Shown: in pieces, positions 1-6,734 of the stretch
Layout of the letters: each line of letters begins with the position of its first letter
Numbering within the stretch: the stretch's first letter is position 1
Assembly (NCBI GenBank): GCA_030526935.1
Contig: JAUNBY010000089.1
Span: 1 to 9,943, forward strand
DNA: 9,943 bases
Origin: Clostridia bacterium
GTDB lineage: Bacteria; Bacillota; Clostridia; Christensenellales; Aristaeellaceae
Direction of reading: 5' to 3'
Translations under genes and position numbers: made by a program
The notes under the pieces: model-generated
What the model saw: the letters and a program-made list of their open reading frames with translations, nothing else
Told to the model about the DNA's origin: nothing
Database searches by the model: none

Positions 1-150
1 GGAGATTCTCATATTCTCGGAGTTGGAGAGTGTAGCCCCCGTTCCTGTTGGTTGACCAGTAGAGTAGCCCCCGCCGCAGGTAGGCTTGGCCTTGACGGGT
101 TGCCGGAGAAAGTGGAAAACTCAGGGCGTTGTTTTGCCTCCACGGGATGA
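1..150. mobile_element. Possible IS21-like insertion-sequence edge or remnant
   Basis: No gene is visible here. The stretch has a 10-nt direct repeat (GTAGCCCCCG at 32-41 and 64-73), the motif GGAGAGT at 25-31 and TGACCAG at 53-59. Spaced repeated motifs near an end are typical of IS21-family termini, and the wording resembles such elements from memory. GGAGAGT recurs inverted (ACTCTCC, 9933-9939) and TGACCAG recurs directly (9921-9927) at the other window edge. No transposase reading frame, exact terminus or target-site duplication can be seen, so element identity and boundaries are tentative. It may simply be ordinary intergenic DNA at a contig end. Confidence 0.3.
32..73. repeat. Pair of 10-nt direct repeats (GTAGCCCCCG)
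   Basis: The two copies start at 32 and 64, so they are exactly 32 nt apart. Each is preceded by a purine-rich GAG-type context. This periodic arrangement could be transposase or regulator binding sites. It is the most concrete sign that the first bases are not ordinary spacer. Confidence 0.6.
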
Positions 151-248
151 GTCTTGGCCACACAACTGCAAAAGACTGGTGAACTTATGAACCTTTCAAT
201 TTAGTAAGCCACGCGTAAGCTTTAGTGAATGCGCCGGGGGCAAATAAG

Positions 249-257
249 TGCTATAAT
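249..257 (+). promoter_or_regulatory. Extended -10 promoter for the ABC transporter operon
   Basis: A perfect TATAAT (252-257) is preceded by TGC, giving the extended -10 form TGnTATAAT. No good -35 hexamer lies 16-18 nt upstream, which fits an extended -10 promoter. Transcription would begin near 264, leaving a short leader that contains the Shine-Dalgarno GGAGGA (278-283), 8 nt before the ATG. Bases 150-248 show no other feature I can support. Confidence 0.6.
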
Positions 258-291
258 AACCCCGCAACCAATTTGACGGAGGATCGTAGCC

Positions 292-1059
292 ATGTCACTG
301 CTTACGGTAAACGGAATTAAAAAGGTATATCAGACGAGATTCGGCGGCAATAAATTCACCGCGCTGTCGAACGTCTCATTTTGCGTAGAGGAAGGGGAGT
401 ATATCGCGATAATGGGCGAGAGCGGTTCAGGCAAGACGACGCTTTTGAACATAATCGCGGCTCTCGACAAGCCGACGTCGGGAAAGGTAGAACTCGCGGG
501 TATGGATCTCGCGGACATATCGGACTCCAGGCTCGCGGCGTTCAGGCGCGACAATCTGGGGTATGTATTTCAGGATTTTAATCTGCTCGATACGTTCAGC
601 CTGAAAGACAATATATTTCTTCCCCTTGTCCTTGCGAGAACAGATTACGCCGAGATGGAAAAAAGGCTCGTCCCGATAGCGGAAATGCTCGGCATAGACA
701 AACTTCTGGATAAATACCCCTACGAGGTCTCCGGCGGTGAAAAGCAGCGCGCGGCGGTCGCGAGGGCGATCATAACCGCGCCTAAGATAATACTCGCCGA
801 CGAGCCGACGGGCGCTCTCGACTCGAAAGCCACCGATACGCTTCTGGAGCTTTTTGAAAGAATCAACGACTCAGGTCAGACGATACTTATGGTAACGCAT
901 TCGGTAAAGGCCGCAAGCCACGCGAAGCGCGTCATGTTCATAAAAGACGGGGCGGTCTATCATCAGCTCTACCGCGCGAAGCTCACAAAAGAGGCGATGT
1001 TCGCCCGTATCTCCGAAACGCTCACCGCTATAATGACGGGTGGTGAACGCGATGCGTAA
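292..1059 (+). CDS. BceA-like ABC transporter ATP-binding protein
   Basis: This is the ATPase subunit of a MacB/Bce-type ABC transporter (255 aa, usual size for the family), acting at the inner face of the membrane with the permease encoded next. Visible motifs are Walker A GESGSGKTT (42-50), Q-loop Q94, signature VSGGEKQR (146-153), Walker B IILADEPTG (166-174) and H-loop H203. The C-terminal stretch around HSVKAASHAKRV and FIKDG...HQLYR is characteristic of BceA-type ATPases that work with peptide-antibiotic exporters or sensors such as bacitracin BceAB, rather than of LolD or FtsE. The ATG is fixed by GGAGGA 8 nt upstream. The last 8 nt overlap the permease gene, so the two are translationally coupled. 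Known for the family: target-protection or flux-sensing of lipid-II-cycle antibiotics. The actual substrate here cannot be read from sequence. Confidence 0.93.
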   Translation: MSLLTVNGIKKVYQTRFGGNKFTALSNVSFCVEEGEYIAIMGESGSGKTTLLNIIAALDKPTSGKVELAGMDLADISDSRLAAFRRDNLGYVFQDFNLLDTFSLKDNIFLPLVLARTDYAEMEKRLVPIAEMLGIDKLLDKYPYEVSGGEKQRAAVARAIITAPKIILADEPTGALDSKATDTLLELFERINDSGQTILMVTHSVKAASHAKRVMFIKDGAVYHQLYRAKLTKEAMFARISETLTAIMTGGERDA

Positions 1060-3082
1060 GCATCTGTATCTGAGAATGGCGGCGGTAAACGTCAAAAACC
1101 ACAAGCGCCTTTTCATACCCTTCATACTCGCCTGCGCGGGCTGCGCCGCCATGTTCGACATAATGCTCACACTTACTCGGAACTGCGCCAATATATTGAC
1201 GCGCGGCGGTTCGGGTACGCTCGAGGGCGTTATGATAACGGGCTGCATCGTCGTAGGTTTTTTCTCGGTTTTCATAGTCTTTTACGCCAATAGCTATATC
1301 GTCAAAAGGCGAGGTAAGGAATTTGGTCTTTATAACGTGCTCGGCATGGAAAAACGCCATATAGCGAAGGTGATGGCCTTAGAATCGCTAATATCGTTCA
1401 CGGCTTCCATCGCGACGGCCATTATCGCCGCCTCGCTTTTCTCAAGGCTTCTGGTTCTCGTGTTGTACAAATTCGTAAACATACCCTCGCTTACTGATTT
1501 TGAGCTGTCGCTGGACGCGGTTTTATCGACCGTAGCGCTGTTCCTGATCGTCTTCATACTTATGTATATATACAATGTAAGCCGCGTCGGTTTTTCAAGT
1601 TCCATACAGCTTCTGAGAAGCGGCAATGCCGGTGAGAAAGAGCCCCGGACTAAGTGGCCCATAACAGTATTGGGCGTGTTGACGCTGGGCGGCGGATATT
1701 ATATGGCGCTCACCATAAAAGACCCGGCAATCGCGCTTGCGCTTTTCTTCATAGCCGTTATACTCGTCATAATCGGAACCTACTGCCTTTTTACCTCGGG
1801 GAGCATAGCGATGCTAAAGGGTCTTAAAAGAAATAAAGTATACTACTATAAGCCCAACCACTTCATTTCCGTGTCGGGCATGATATACCGGATGAAGCAA
1901 AACGCCGTGGGGCTTGCGAATATATGTATACTGTCCACGATGGTTCTCGTAATGCTGTCGTCCACCATTTGCATGTACAGCGGAATGAATGACGCGATAA
2001 GGCGGCAGTTTCCGCGCGATATATCCTTCAACATAAAAAGCGACGGCGATAAGGATATAAGCGACGAAGCCGTTGAAGACATGTCCGCGTTTATAAGTGC
2101 TGGCATGGAATCTTACAAGGGAAAATACGAGGGAATGCTGAGCTATCGCCATGCTTACTTTGAACTGGTCGAAGACGAAGGCGTCTTGAGATCCATAGGC
2201 GAAAGTATGGATTTCGTGGACTACTCCCGCCGCGTATACGCCTACATAATACCCCTGTCCGACTACGCCGCCATCACCGGCTTTGGCGAAGCCGGGATCA
2301 TGCAATCGGACACAGCGCTTATCTATGCTCCTTTTTCTAATTTCGAGGACGACAGCATCGCCTTTGGCGACGAGGTATATAAAGCCGTGCCAATCGACGA
2401 CCCGGGTATAGACGCGACGTATCCCGCCGCCGGCGGAAGCGCTTTATACATAATTGTACCCTCTGTCGAGGACATAGCGAATATATCGGCGGCGCTCGAC
2501 GCGTTTAGCCCAATCACGCTTCAAGTGGCGTTCGACGTGAATACCTCCGATGACGAGCAGATCGCCATATACGACGAGATGAGAAATCTCATAAGGGGGC
2601 ATATGAGCGAGGCGGAACAGGTATACGCGGGCGCGTACCTTTCGAGCAGTTGCGCCGCGACAACCCGCGAGGAATACATGAGCCTGTACGGAGGGCTGTT
2701 GTTCCTGGGGATGTTTCTTGGGCTTATGTTTACTATGGCGGCGGCGCTCATCATGTACTACAGACAGATTTCGGAGGGCTACGAAGACAGCGGGCGCTAC
2801 GAAATAATGCGCAACGTGGGAATGAGCACGCGGGAAATCGCGTCGTGTATAAAGTCGCAGGTGCTTACGGTGTTCTTCCTTCCCCTCGCGGCGGCGGGAG
2901 TGCATATATTGATGGCGTTTCCCATGATATCGGTGATGTTTCAGATATTCAGGCTCACGAACATAGCGCTTTTCGCCACGAGCACCGCTATATGCTTCGC
3001 GGCGTTTGCCGTGATATACCTAAGCGTATACGCGCTTACCGCGAGGACATATTATCATATCGTCACCAGGCCCGCGATTTAG
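1052..3082 (+). CDS. BceB-like FtsX-family ABC permease
   Basis: This is the membrane subunit partnering the upstream ATPase. I choose the ATG at 1052 (676 aa). A GTG at 1040 would add four residues, but the 1052 ATG has the GGTGGT-like Shine-Dalgarno at the right distance. About ten membrane segments are visible: near residues 19-41, 60-83, 108-138, 157-175, 203-221, 226-250 and 286-310, then three at the C-terminus near 547-569, 603-630 and 640-662. Between segments 7 and 8 lies a soluble extracellular domain of roughly 230 residues. This 7+3 layout with one large outside domain is the BceB hallmark, as is the cytoplasmic motif KRRGKEFGLYNVLGM after segment 2. In known relatives the outside domain recognises antibiotic or lipid complexes. 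The gene is intact; the next gene is 289 nt away and has its own promoter. Confidence 0.9.
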   Translation: MRKHLYLRMAAVNVKNHKRLFIPFILACAGCAAMFDIMLTLTRNCANILTRGGSGTLEGVMITGCIVVGFFSVFIVFYANSYIVKRRGKEFGLYNVLGMEKRHIAKVMALESLISFTASIATAIIAASLFSRLLVLVLYKFVNIPSLTDFELSLDAVLSTVALFLIVFILMYIYNVSRVGFSSSIQLLRSGNAGEKEPRTKWPITVLGVLTLGGGYYMALTIKDPAIALALFFIAVILVIIGTYCLFTSGSIAMLKGLKRNKVYYYKPNHFISVSGMIYRMKQNAVGLANICILSTMVLVMLSSTICMYSGMNDAIRRQFPRDISFNIKSDGDKDISDEAVEDMSAFISAGMESYKGKYEGMLSYRHAYFELVEDEGVLRSIGESMDFVDYSRRVYAYIIPLSDYAAITGFGEAGIMQSDTALIYAPFSNFEDDSIAFGDEVYKAVPIDDPGIDATYPAAGGSALYIIVPSVEDIANISAALDAFSPITLQVAFDVNTSDDEQIAIYDEMRNLIRGHMSEAEQVYAGAYLSSSCAATTREEYMSLYGGLLFLGMFLGLMFTMAAALIMYYRQISEGYEDSGRYEIMRNVGMSTREIASCIKSQVLTVFFLPLAAAGVHILMAFPMISVMFQIFRLTNIALFATSTAICFAAFAVIYLSVYALTARTYYHIVTRPAI

Positions 3083-3153
3083 AATAAAAGGCGAAAACAA
3101 AGGGAACTGTCAAGTCGGCTGTCGGCTTCATACACGTAGATTACAGGTTGGCG

Positions 3154-3171
3154 GGAGCGCATTGCGCTTCC
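3154..3171 (+). other. Small hairpin in the ABC-amidase intergenic region
   Basis: GGAGCGC and GCGCTTCC fold with a 3-nt ATT loop and one bulged T. The stem is followed by GGAACTTTC rather than a proper T tract, so it is at best a weak terminator or a 3'-end stabiliser for the ABC mRNA. Just upstream, the heptamer GTCGGCT is repeated in tandem (3114-3120 and 3121-3127). Bases 3083-3232 hold no coding sequence I can support. Confidence 0.3.
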
Positions 3172-3232
3172 GGAACTTTCGCGGGACGCGGTTTGCAAAA
3201 CGGGCTACGCCGCTCTCCGGAGATTATGCGCA

Positions 3233-3270
3233 GGCGGCGTGACGGCGCGCCCGTCTCGCGCCGCCGTTTT
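3233..3270 (+). terminator. Terminator-like hairpin downstream of the ABC operon
   Basis: GGCGGCG (3233-3239) pairs with CGCCGCC (3259-3265). Inside, GACGG (3241-3245) pairs with CCGTC (3251-3255) around a CGCGC loop. The stem is followed by GTTTT. An alternative fold pairs CGGCGCG (3243-3249) with CGCGCCG (3257-3263). The T run is short, so termination may be incomplete. It lies 150 nt after the permease stop and just before the next promoter. Confidence 0.5.
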
Positions 3271-3273
3271 CGC

Positions 3274-3302
3274 TTGCCTGACGCGGAAAACAGTGGTATA
3301 CT
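3274..3302 (+). promoter_or_regulatory. Promoter for the amidase-hydrolase pair
   Basis: A -35-like TTGCCT (3274-3279) is separated by 17 nt from a -10 TATACT (3297-3302), and TGG directly before the -10 gives an extended -10. Transcription would start near 3309, leaving a leader of about 60 nt. It begins four bases after the T run of the upstream terminator-like hairpin. Confidence 0.6.
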
Positions 3303-3371
3303 TAATATCACCCGGCGCGTATATGGCGAAAAGCGGTTTGGCGGCAACAGCCGGGCAGAAAGGCCATCGAC

Positions 3372-4337
3372 ATGGATATTAACAGCATTTCAGGGTTTCG
3401 GATCGGAAACGCTCAGGACTATAAAGCGCTTACGGGCGTGACCGCTATCATATGTCCCGGAGGTGCGGCGGCGGGAGTATGGATAACGGGCGGAGGGCCG
3501 GCTTCCCGCGAGACGACACTCGCGGGTCAGTTGACGGATGAAAAGCCTATACACGCCGTAGTTCTCTCAGGAGGATCGGCATTCGGGCTTGCGGCGTCCG
3601 ACGGCGTTATGCGCTATCTCGAACAGAAGGGGATCGGATTTGACACGGGCTACGCCCGCGTTCCCCTCGTGATGCAATCGAGCCTGTACGACCTGTGCGC
3701 AGGAAGCGCTCGCGTCCGTCCGGACGCGGAGATGGGCTATGCCGCCTGTGTCGATTCCGAAAGGCGCTCAGCCGTCACGGGAATTCTTGGCGCGGGAACC
3801 GGGGCGACGCTGGGCAAGCTTTGCGGCATTGGGCGAGCGATGAAATCAGGCATGGGAGTGGCGGCATTACAGGCGGACGAACTACAAATAGGCGCGGTCG
3901 TCGCGGTAAACGCGCTGGGCGACGTATATGATTTTGAAAGCGGGGAAAAAATCGCGGGATTGCTTAACGAAGGCCGAACGGATTTTTCCGATAGTGAAGC
4001 GGAGCTTTCCCGGCTTTCGACGAAAGAAAACCTGTTTGCGGGAAATACCACGATAGGATGCGTAATAACCAACGCAACCCTTACGTCGCGGGAAATGACG
4101 AAGGTTGCGTCTCAGGCGATAAACGGCTACGCGCGCAGCATCAACCCCGTCGGCACCACGGCCGACGGCGACAGCGTATACGCCCTCGCGAGCGGGAGGG
4201 TTTCCGCTCATATAGACGTCGTTGGAACGCTGGCGGCCAGGGTCGTGGCGATGGCCATAAGAAACGCCGTGCTTAAAGCCCGTGAGGAAGCGGGCTTTTC
4301 CGCGTTGAACGAAGCGAAACAATACCGCCCGGCATAA
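3372..4337 (+). CDS. P1/S58-family self-processing aminopeptidase or amidase (DmpA-like)
   Basis: This protein (321 aa) belongs to the S58 family, N-terminal-nucleophile hydrolases that include DmpA, BapA and the pantetheine hydrolase ThnT. They are made as one chain that cuts itself in two, freeing a catalytic Ser or Thr at the start of the beta subunit. Here the site is the motif GNTTIG at residues 224-229. By analogy with Asn-Thr cleavage in ThnT, the cut would fall between N225 and T226, giving chains of about 225 and 96 residues. The conserved SGGSAFGLAA is at 66-75, and the N-terminal TGVTAIIC is typical of the family. Known members release N-terminal D-, beta- or small L-amino acids or hydrolyse amides; the substrate here is unknown. 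No signal peptide is seen, so it is probably cytoplasmic. The start is supported by an AAAGG-type site about 8 nt upstream. It likely shares an mRNA with the next gene. Confidence 0.88.
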   Translation: MDINSISGFRIGNAQDYKALTGVTAIICPGGAAAGVWITGGGPASRETTLAGQLTDEKPIHAVVLSGGSAFGLAASDGVMRYLEQKGIGFDTGYARVPLVMQSSLYDLCAGSARVRPDAEMGYAACVDSERRSAVTGILGAGTGATLGKLCGIGRAMKSGMGVAALQADELQIGAVVAVNALGDVYDFESGEKIAGLLNEGRTDFSDSEAELSRLSTKENLFAGNTTIGCVITNATLTSREMTKVASQAINGYARSINPVGTTADGDSVYALASGRVSAHIDVVGTLAARVVAMAIRNAVLKAREEAGFSALNEAKQYRPA

Positions 4338-4375
4338 TAGGACGGCAATACGTCAAATCGAATAGGAGGTGCGTC

Positions 4376-5323
4376 ATGGCAAATATCGAAAACTTTACCT
4401 TCCCCTCCAGCTATAACGAACGGCCTGTAGCGGGATATATAGCGACCTGCGCGGACGTAAAGCCGCGCGCCATATTTCAGATAACCCACGGAATGGCGGA
4501 GCACTGGATGCGCTACGCCCCGTTTGCGGGATTTCTGGCTCAACGCGGCTATGTCGTATGCGGTCACGACGATTTGGGACACGGACAGACCAGCGCAGAC
4601 GAATACCCTGACGGATTTTTCGCGCCGAAAGACGGAGACCAGCATGTCGTCAACGATATTCACAAAATGACATCCCTGGCAAAGGAAAGCTATCCGGGGC
4701 TGCCATTGATACTTTTCGGACATAGCATGGGCAGCTTTTTCGCGAGATGGGCGTGTGAATTGTGGCACGATGAAATATATGCGGCGATTTATTGCGGAAC
4801 CGGCGGGGCAAATCCCGCAGCGGCGGCAGGCATGGCTCTCACCGCGTTGCTCAGCGCCATATCCGGCCCCGAGCACAAATCAAAGCTTGTAGACAGACTG
4901 GCTTTCGGAGCCTATCAAAAGCGCATACCCCGTCCCCGGACGAATTTTGACTGGCTCAGCGCGAATGAGGAAAACGTGGATAAATACATACGCGATCCCA
5001 AATGCGGATTCCTGTTCTCCGTAGGCGCCTTTCACGACATGATGAAGGTTATGCGGCATGTCAATTCCGAACAATGGAGTTTAAGCATTCGAAAAGACAT
5101 GCCGATACTGATTATCGCGGGTGAGGAAGACCCCGTCGGCAATTATGGCAAAGGCCCCCGCGAAGTTGCCGAAGGACTTAAATCACGCGAAGTGCATTCG
5201 GTCGATATAAAGCTATACCCCAAAATGCGCCACGAGATACTCAATGAAGCCGACAGGCAAACCGTATGGGAGGATATACTTTTATGGTGCGACAAGCGGA
5301 TCAATGACGCGGCGCGGGCATAA
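4376..5323 (+). CDS. Alpha/beta hydrolase, monoacylglycerol lipase/lysophospholipase type
   Basis: This is a 315-aa serine hydrolase of the Hydrolase_4 (PldB/monoacylglycerol lipase) group. The oxyanion-region motif HGMAEH is at 38-43, the nucleophile elbow GHSMGS at 115-120 puts the catalytic serine at S117, the acid is probably D252 in GEEDPVG, and the histidine is H286 in MRHEILNE. A cap region of about 90 residues sits between the nucleophile and the acid. The motif GHDDLGHGQT (63-72) is also typical. Likely substrates are monoacylglycerols, lysophospholipids or other carboxyl esters; the exact one cannot be told. No signal peptide or membrane anchor is visible. The start is well fixed by AGGAGGTG close upstream. 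It begins 38 nt after the amidase with no promoter or terminator seen between them, so the two are probably co-transcribed. Confidence 0.9.
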   Translation: MANIENFTFPSSYNERPVAGYIATCADVKPRAIFQITHGMAEHWMRYAPFAGFLAQRGYVVCGHDDLGHGQTSADEYPDGFFAPKDGDQHVVNDIHKMTSLAKESYPGLPLILFGHSMGSFFARWACELWHDEIYAAIYCGTGGANPAAAAGMALTALLSAISGPEHKSKLVDRLAFGAYQKRIPRPRTNFDWLSANEENVDKYIRDPKCGFLFSVGAFHDMMKVMRHVNSEQWSLSIRKDMPILIIAGEEDPVGNYGKGPREVAEGLKSREVHSVDIKLYPKMRHEILNEADRQTVWEDILLWCDKRINDAARA

Positions 5324-5406
5324 CTCCATGTCTGCGAGGCGTTTTATGATGCCGGGAACGCGCGGAAAATCAAACGTTCTTCTAATTCCCCTCTAATTTT
5401 TCTTTC

Positions 5407-5434
5407 TTGTCTTCACAGAAATGAGCGCTATAAT
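5407..5434 (+). promoter_or_regulatory. Promoter for the DUF4342 gene
   Basis: A -35-like TTGTCT (5407-5412) is followed after 16 nt by a perfect -10 TATAAT (5429-5434). The -10 context GCGCTATAAT matches those at 248-257 (GTGCTATAAT) and 5990-5999 (GCGCTATAGT). Transcription would start near 5441, and the Shine-Dalgarno GGAGG (5453-5457) follows directly. Bases 5324-5406 hold no gene, and I see no convincing terminator for the hydrolase. Confidence 0.65.
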
Positions 5435-5467
5435 AGGTACATCAAGACAAACGGAGGAACGCTTTAA

Positions 5468-5974
5468 ATGACTAATTTTGAAATGGTTGAAAGACTCAGG
5501 GCGAAGGCGAACGTATCTTACGAGGAGGCCAAGGCCGCGCTGGAACAGGCGAACTGGGATTTGCTCGACGCCATGGTGATACTTGAGAAACAGGGCAAGG
5601 TCGGCTCCACCGATCAGGCGACGTACACCACCCGTGAGGAAGAACCCGAAACAGAACCCAGGAGCGGTCATCGCGGCAAGGAAGCCGCAAGGCGCGTAGC
5701 CGCCCGCATAGTGGACTGCGTGAACTATCTGTGCCGCAACGCCTTTGAAATAAAGAAAAGCGACGATGTTATCGTAAGGCTCCCCGTCATAGTGCCGCTG
5801 ATGCTCCTCATATTCCTCTTGTGGCCTACTCTTATAGCGCTTATAGCGGGATTGTTCTGCGGGCTTAAATACGGCTTCTCGGGGCCTAATCTCGACAAGA
5901 ATCCCCTCAACAGCGCCATGGATAAGGCCAGCGAAGTTGCCGAAAACATAAAAAAAGACGTCTCAAAGCATTGA
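5468..5974 (+). CDS. UBA-like/DUF4342 membrane-associated protein
   Basis: This 168-aa protein has three parts. Residues 3-42 form a UBA/TS-N-like three-helix domain, with the pattern VERLRAKANVSYEEAKAALE followed by NWDLLDAMVILE, resembling the N-terminus of elongation factor Ts. Residues 45-72 are a polar, acidic linker. Residues 75-135 match the DUF4342 pattern, with a short basic helix, FEIKKSDDVIVRLPVIVP and one hydrophobic segment at about 105-133. The C-terminal tail (138-168) is soluble. The protein is probably anchored in the membrane by its single segment. Its function is not known to me. UBA-like domains bind peptides or helices, so a role in protein-protein contacts is inference. 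The start is fixed by ACGGAGGA 9-10 nt upstream. Its stop codon lies within the -35 box of the following two-component operon, so the two units are physically interlocked. Confidence 0.8.
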   Translation: MTNFEMVERLRAKANVSYEEAKAALEQANWDLLDAMVILEKQGKVGSTDQATYTTREEEPETEPRSGHRGKEAARRVAARIVDCVNYLCRNAFEIKKSDDVIVRLPVIVPLMLLIFLLWPTLIALIAGLFCGLKYGFSGPNLDKNPLNSAMDKASEVAENIKKDVSKH

Positions 5975-5999
5975 CAAACGCGCCCGGTCGCGCTATAGT
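5971..5999 (+). promoter_or_regulatory. Near-consensus promoter for the two-component operon
   Basis: A perfect -35 TTGACA (5971-5976), an optimal 17-nt spacer and the -10 TATAGT (5994-5999) make this the strongest promoter in the window by sequence. The TGA stop of the DUF4342 gene (5972-5974) is part of the -35 box. Transcription would start near 6006, placing the hairpin at 6011-6034 almost at the 5' end of the mRNA. Confidence 0.8.
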
Positions 6000-6010
6000 G
6001 AAGTTATATT

Positions 6011-6034
6011 ACAGGCCGCCGCGAGGCGGCCTGT
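6011..6034 (+). other. Perfect 10-bp hairpin with GCGA loop in the 5' leader
   Basis: ACAGGCCGCC (6011-6020) is followed by GCGA and the exact complement GGCGGCCTGT (6025-6034). GCGA is a GNRA tetraloop, which makes a very stable RNA hairpin. No T tract follows (the next bases are CCCCAATGGGAGG), so it is not a standard terminator. It would start about 5 nt into the mRNA and end 7 nt before the Shine-Dalgarno GGGAGG (6042-6047). Likely roles are 5'-end stabilisation of the mRNA or a palindromic DNA operator just downstream of the start site. A weak adjacent pairing, TCCC (6034-6037) with GGGA (6042-6045), could partly cover the ribosome site. Confidence 0.75.
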
Positions 6035-6053
6035 CCCCAATGGGAGGTAGGCT

Positions 6054-6734
6054 ATGCCGTATAGAATACTGTTGGTCGAGGACGAAGTAAAGCTTTCGCG
6101 GTTCGTGGAATTGGAGCTTACCCACGAGGGCTACGAGGTCGATAAGGCGTTTGACGGCCGCGAGGGGCTGGATATGGCGCAAAACGGAGGATACGATCTG
6201 CTCTTGCTCGACGTGATGCTTCCGGGTCTTAGCGGACTTGAGATACTCAGGCGCGTAAGAAAGGCCTCTGACGTTCCCGCCATTATACTTACAGCCCGCG
6301 ACGCCGTGACCGACAAGGTGACGGGGCTTGACATGGGCGCAAACGATTACGTCACGAAGCCCTTTGAAATCGAGGAACTGCTCGCCCGAATAAGGGCTGC
6401 GCTTCGAAAGCCTTCGCGCCATTCGCCTGAAAACGTGCTCAGAACCGGCGAATTGACGGTTGACTGCGACAGGTACATAGCGACATACGCGGGCGAGCGT
6501 CTCGATTTTACAAATCGCGAGTTCACGCTTTTAAAGACGCTCATGGAGAACAAGTCCATAGTCCTCTCCCGGGAGGCGCTTCTTGAAAAGGTCTGGGGAT
6601 ACAGCTACATGGGCGAGACTAACGTCGTAGACGTCTATATACGCTATCTTCGCCAAAAGCTCGACGAGCACTTCGGAGTCAAACTCATCCACACCATACG
6701 CGGCGTGGGCTATGTGCTGCGCGACCCGCAATGA
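6054..6734 (+). CDS. OmpR/PhoB-family response regulator
   Basis: This 226-aa transcription factor is phosphorylated by the kinase encoded next and then binds DNA. The receiver domain (1-120) has the acidic pair E9/D10, phosphoacceptor D53 in LLLLDVMLPG, switch residue T80 and K102 in the TKPF motif. The winged-helix DNA-binding domain (about 128-223) shows the recognition-helix region ETNVVDVYIRYLRQKL and the wing motif HTIRGVGYVLR. All residues needed for phosphotransfer are present. The start is set by GGGAGG 6 nt upstream. It overlaps the kinase gene by 4 nt (ATGA), so the two are coupled. Close resemblance is to general envelope or stress regulators of clostridia (ArlR/CssR-like) rather than clearly to BceR; target genes cannot be named. 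The leader hairpin palindrome might be an autoregulatory site, which is inference. Confidence 0.95.
   Translation: MPYRILLVEDEVKLSRFVELELTHEGYEVDKAFDGREGLDMAQNGGYDLLLLDVMLPGLSGLEILRRVRKASDVPAIILTARDAVTDKVTGLDMGANDYVTKPFEIEELLARIRAALRKPSRHSPENVLRTGELTVDCDRYIATYAGERLDFTNREFTLLKTLMENKSIVLSREALLEKVWGYSYMGETNVVDVYIRYLRQKLDEHFGVKLIHTIRGVGYVLRDPQ

Noticed and set aside
4208..4876. 222-aa minus-strand open frame spanning the amidase-hydrolase junction
   Set aside because: It overlaps two well-supported genes, has no recognisable domain and reads as antisense of their coding sequence.
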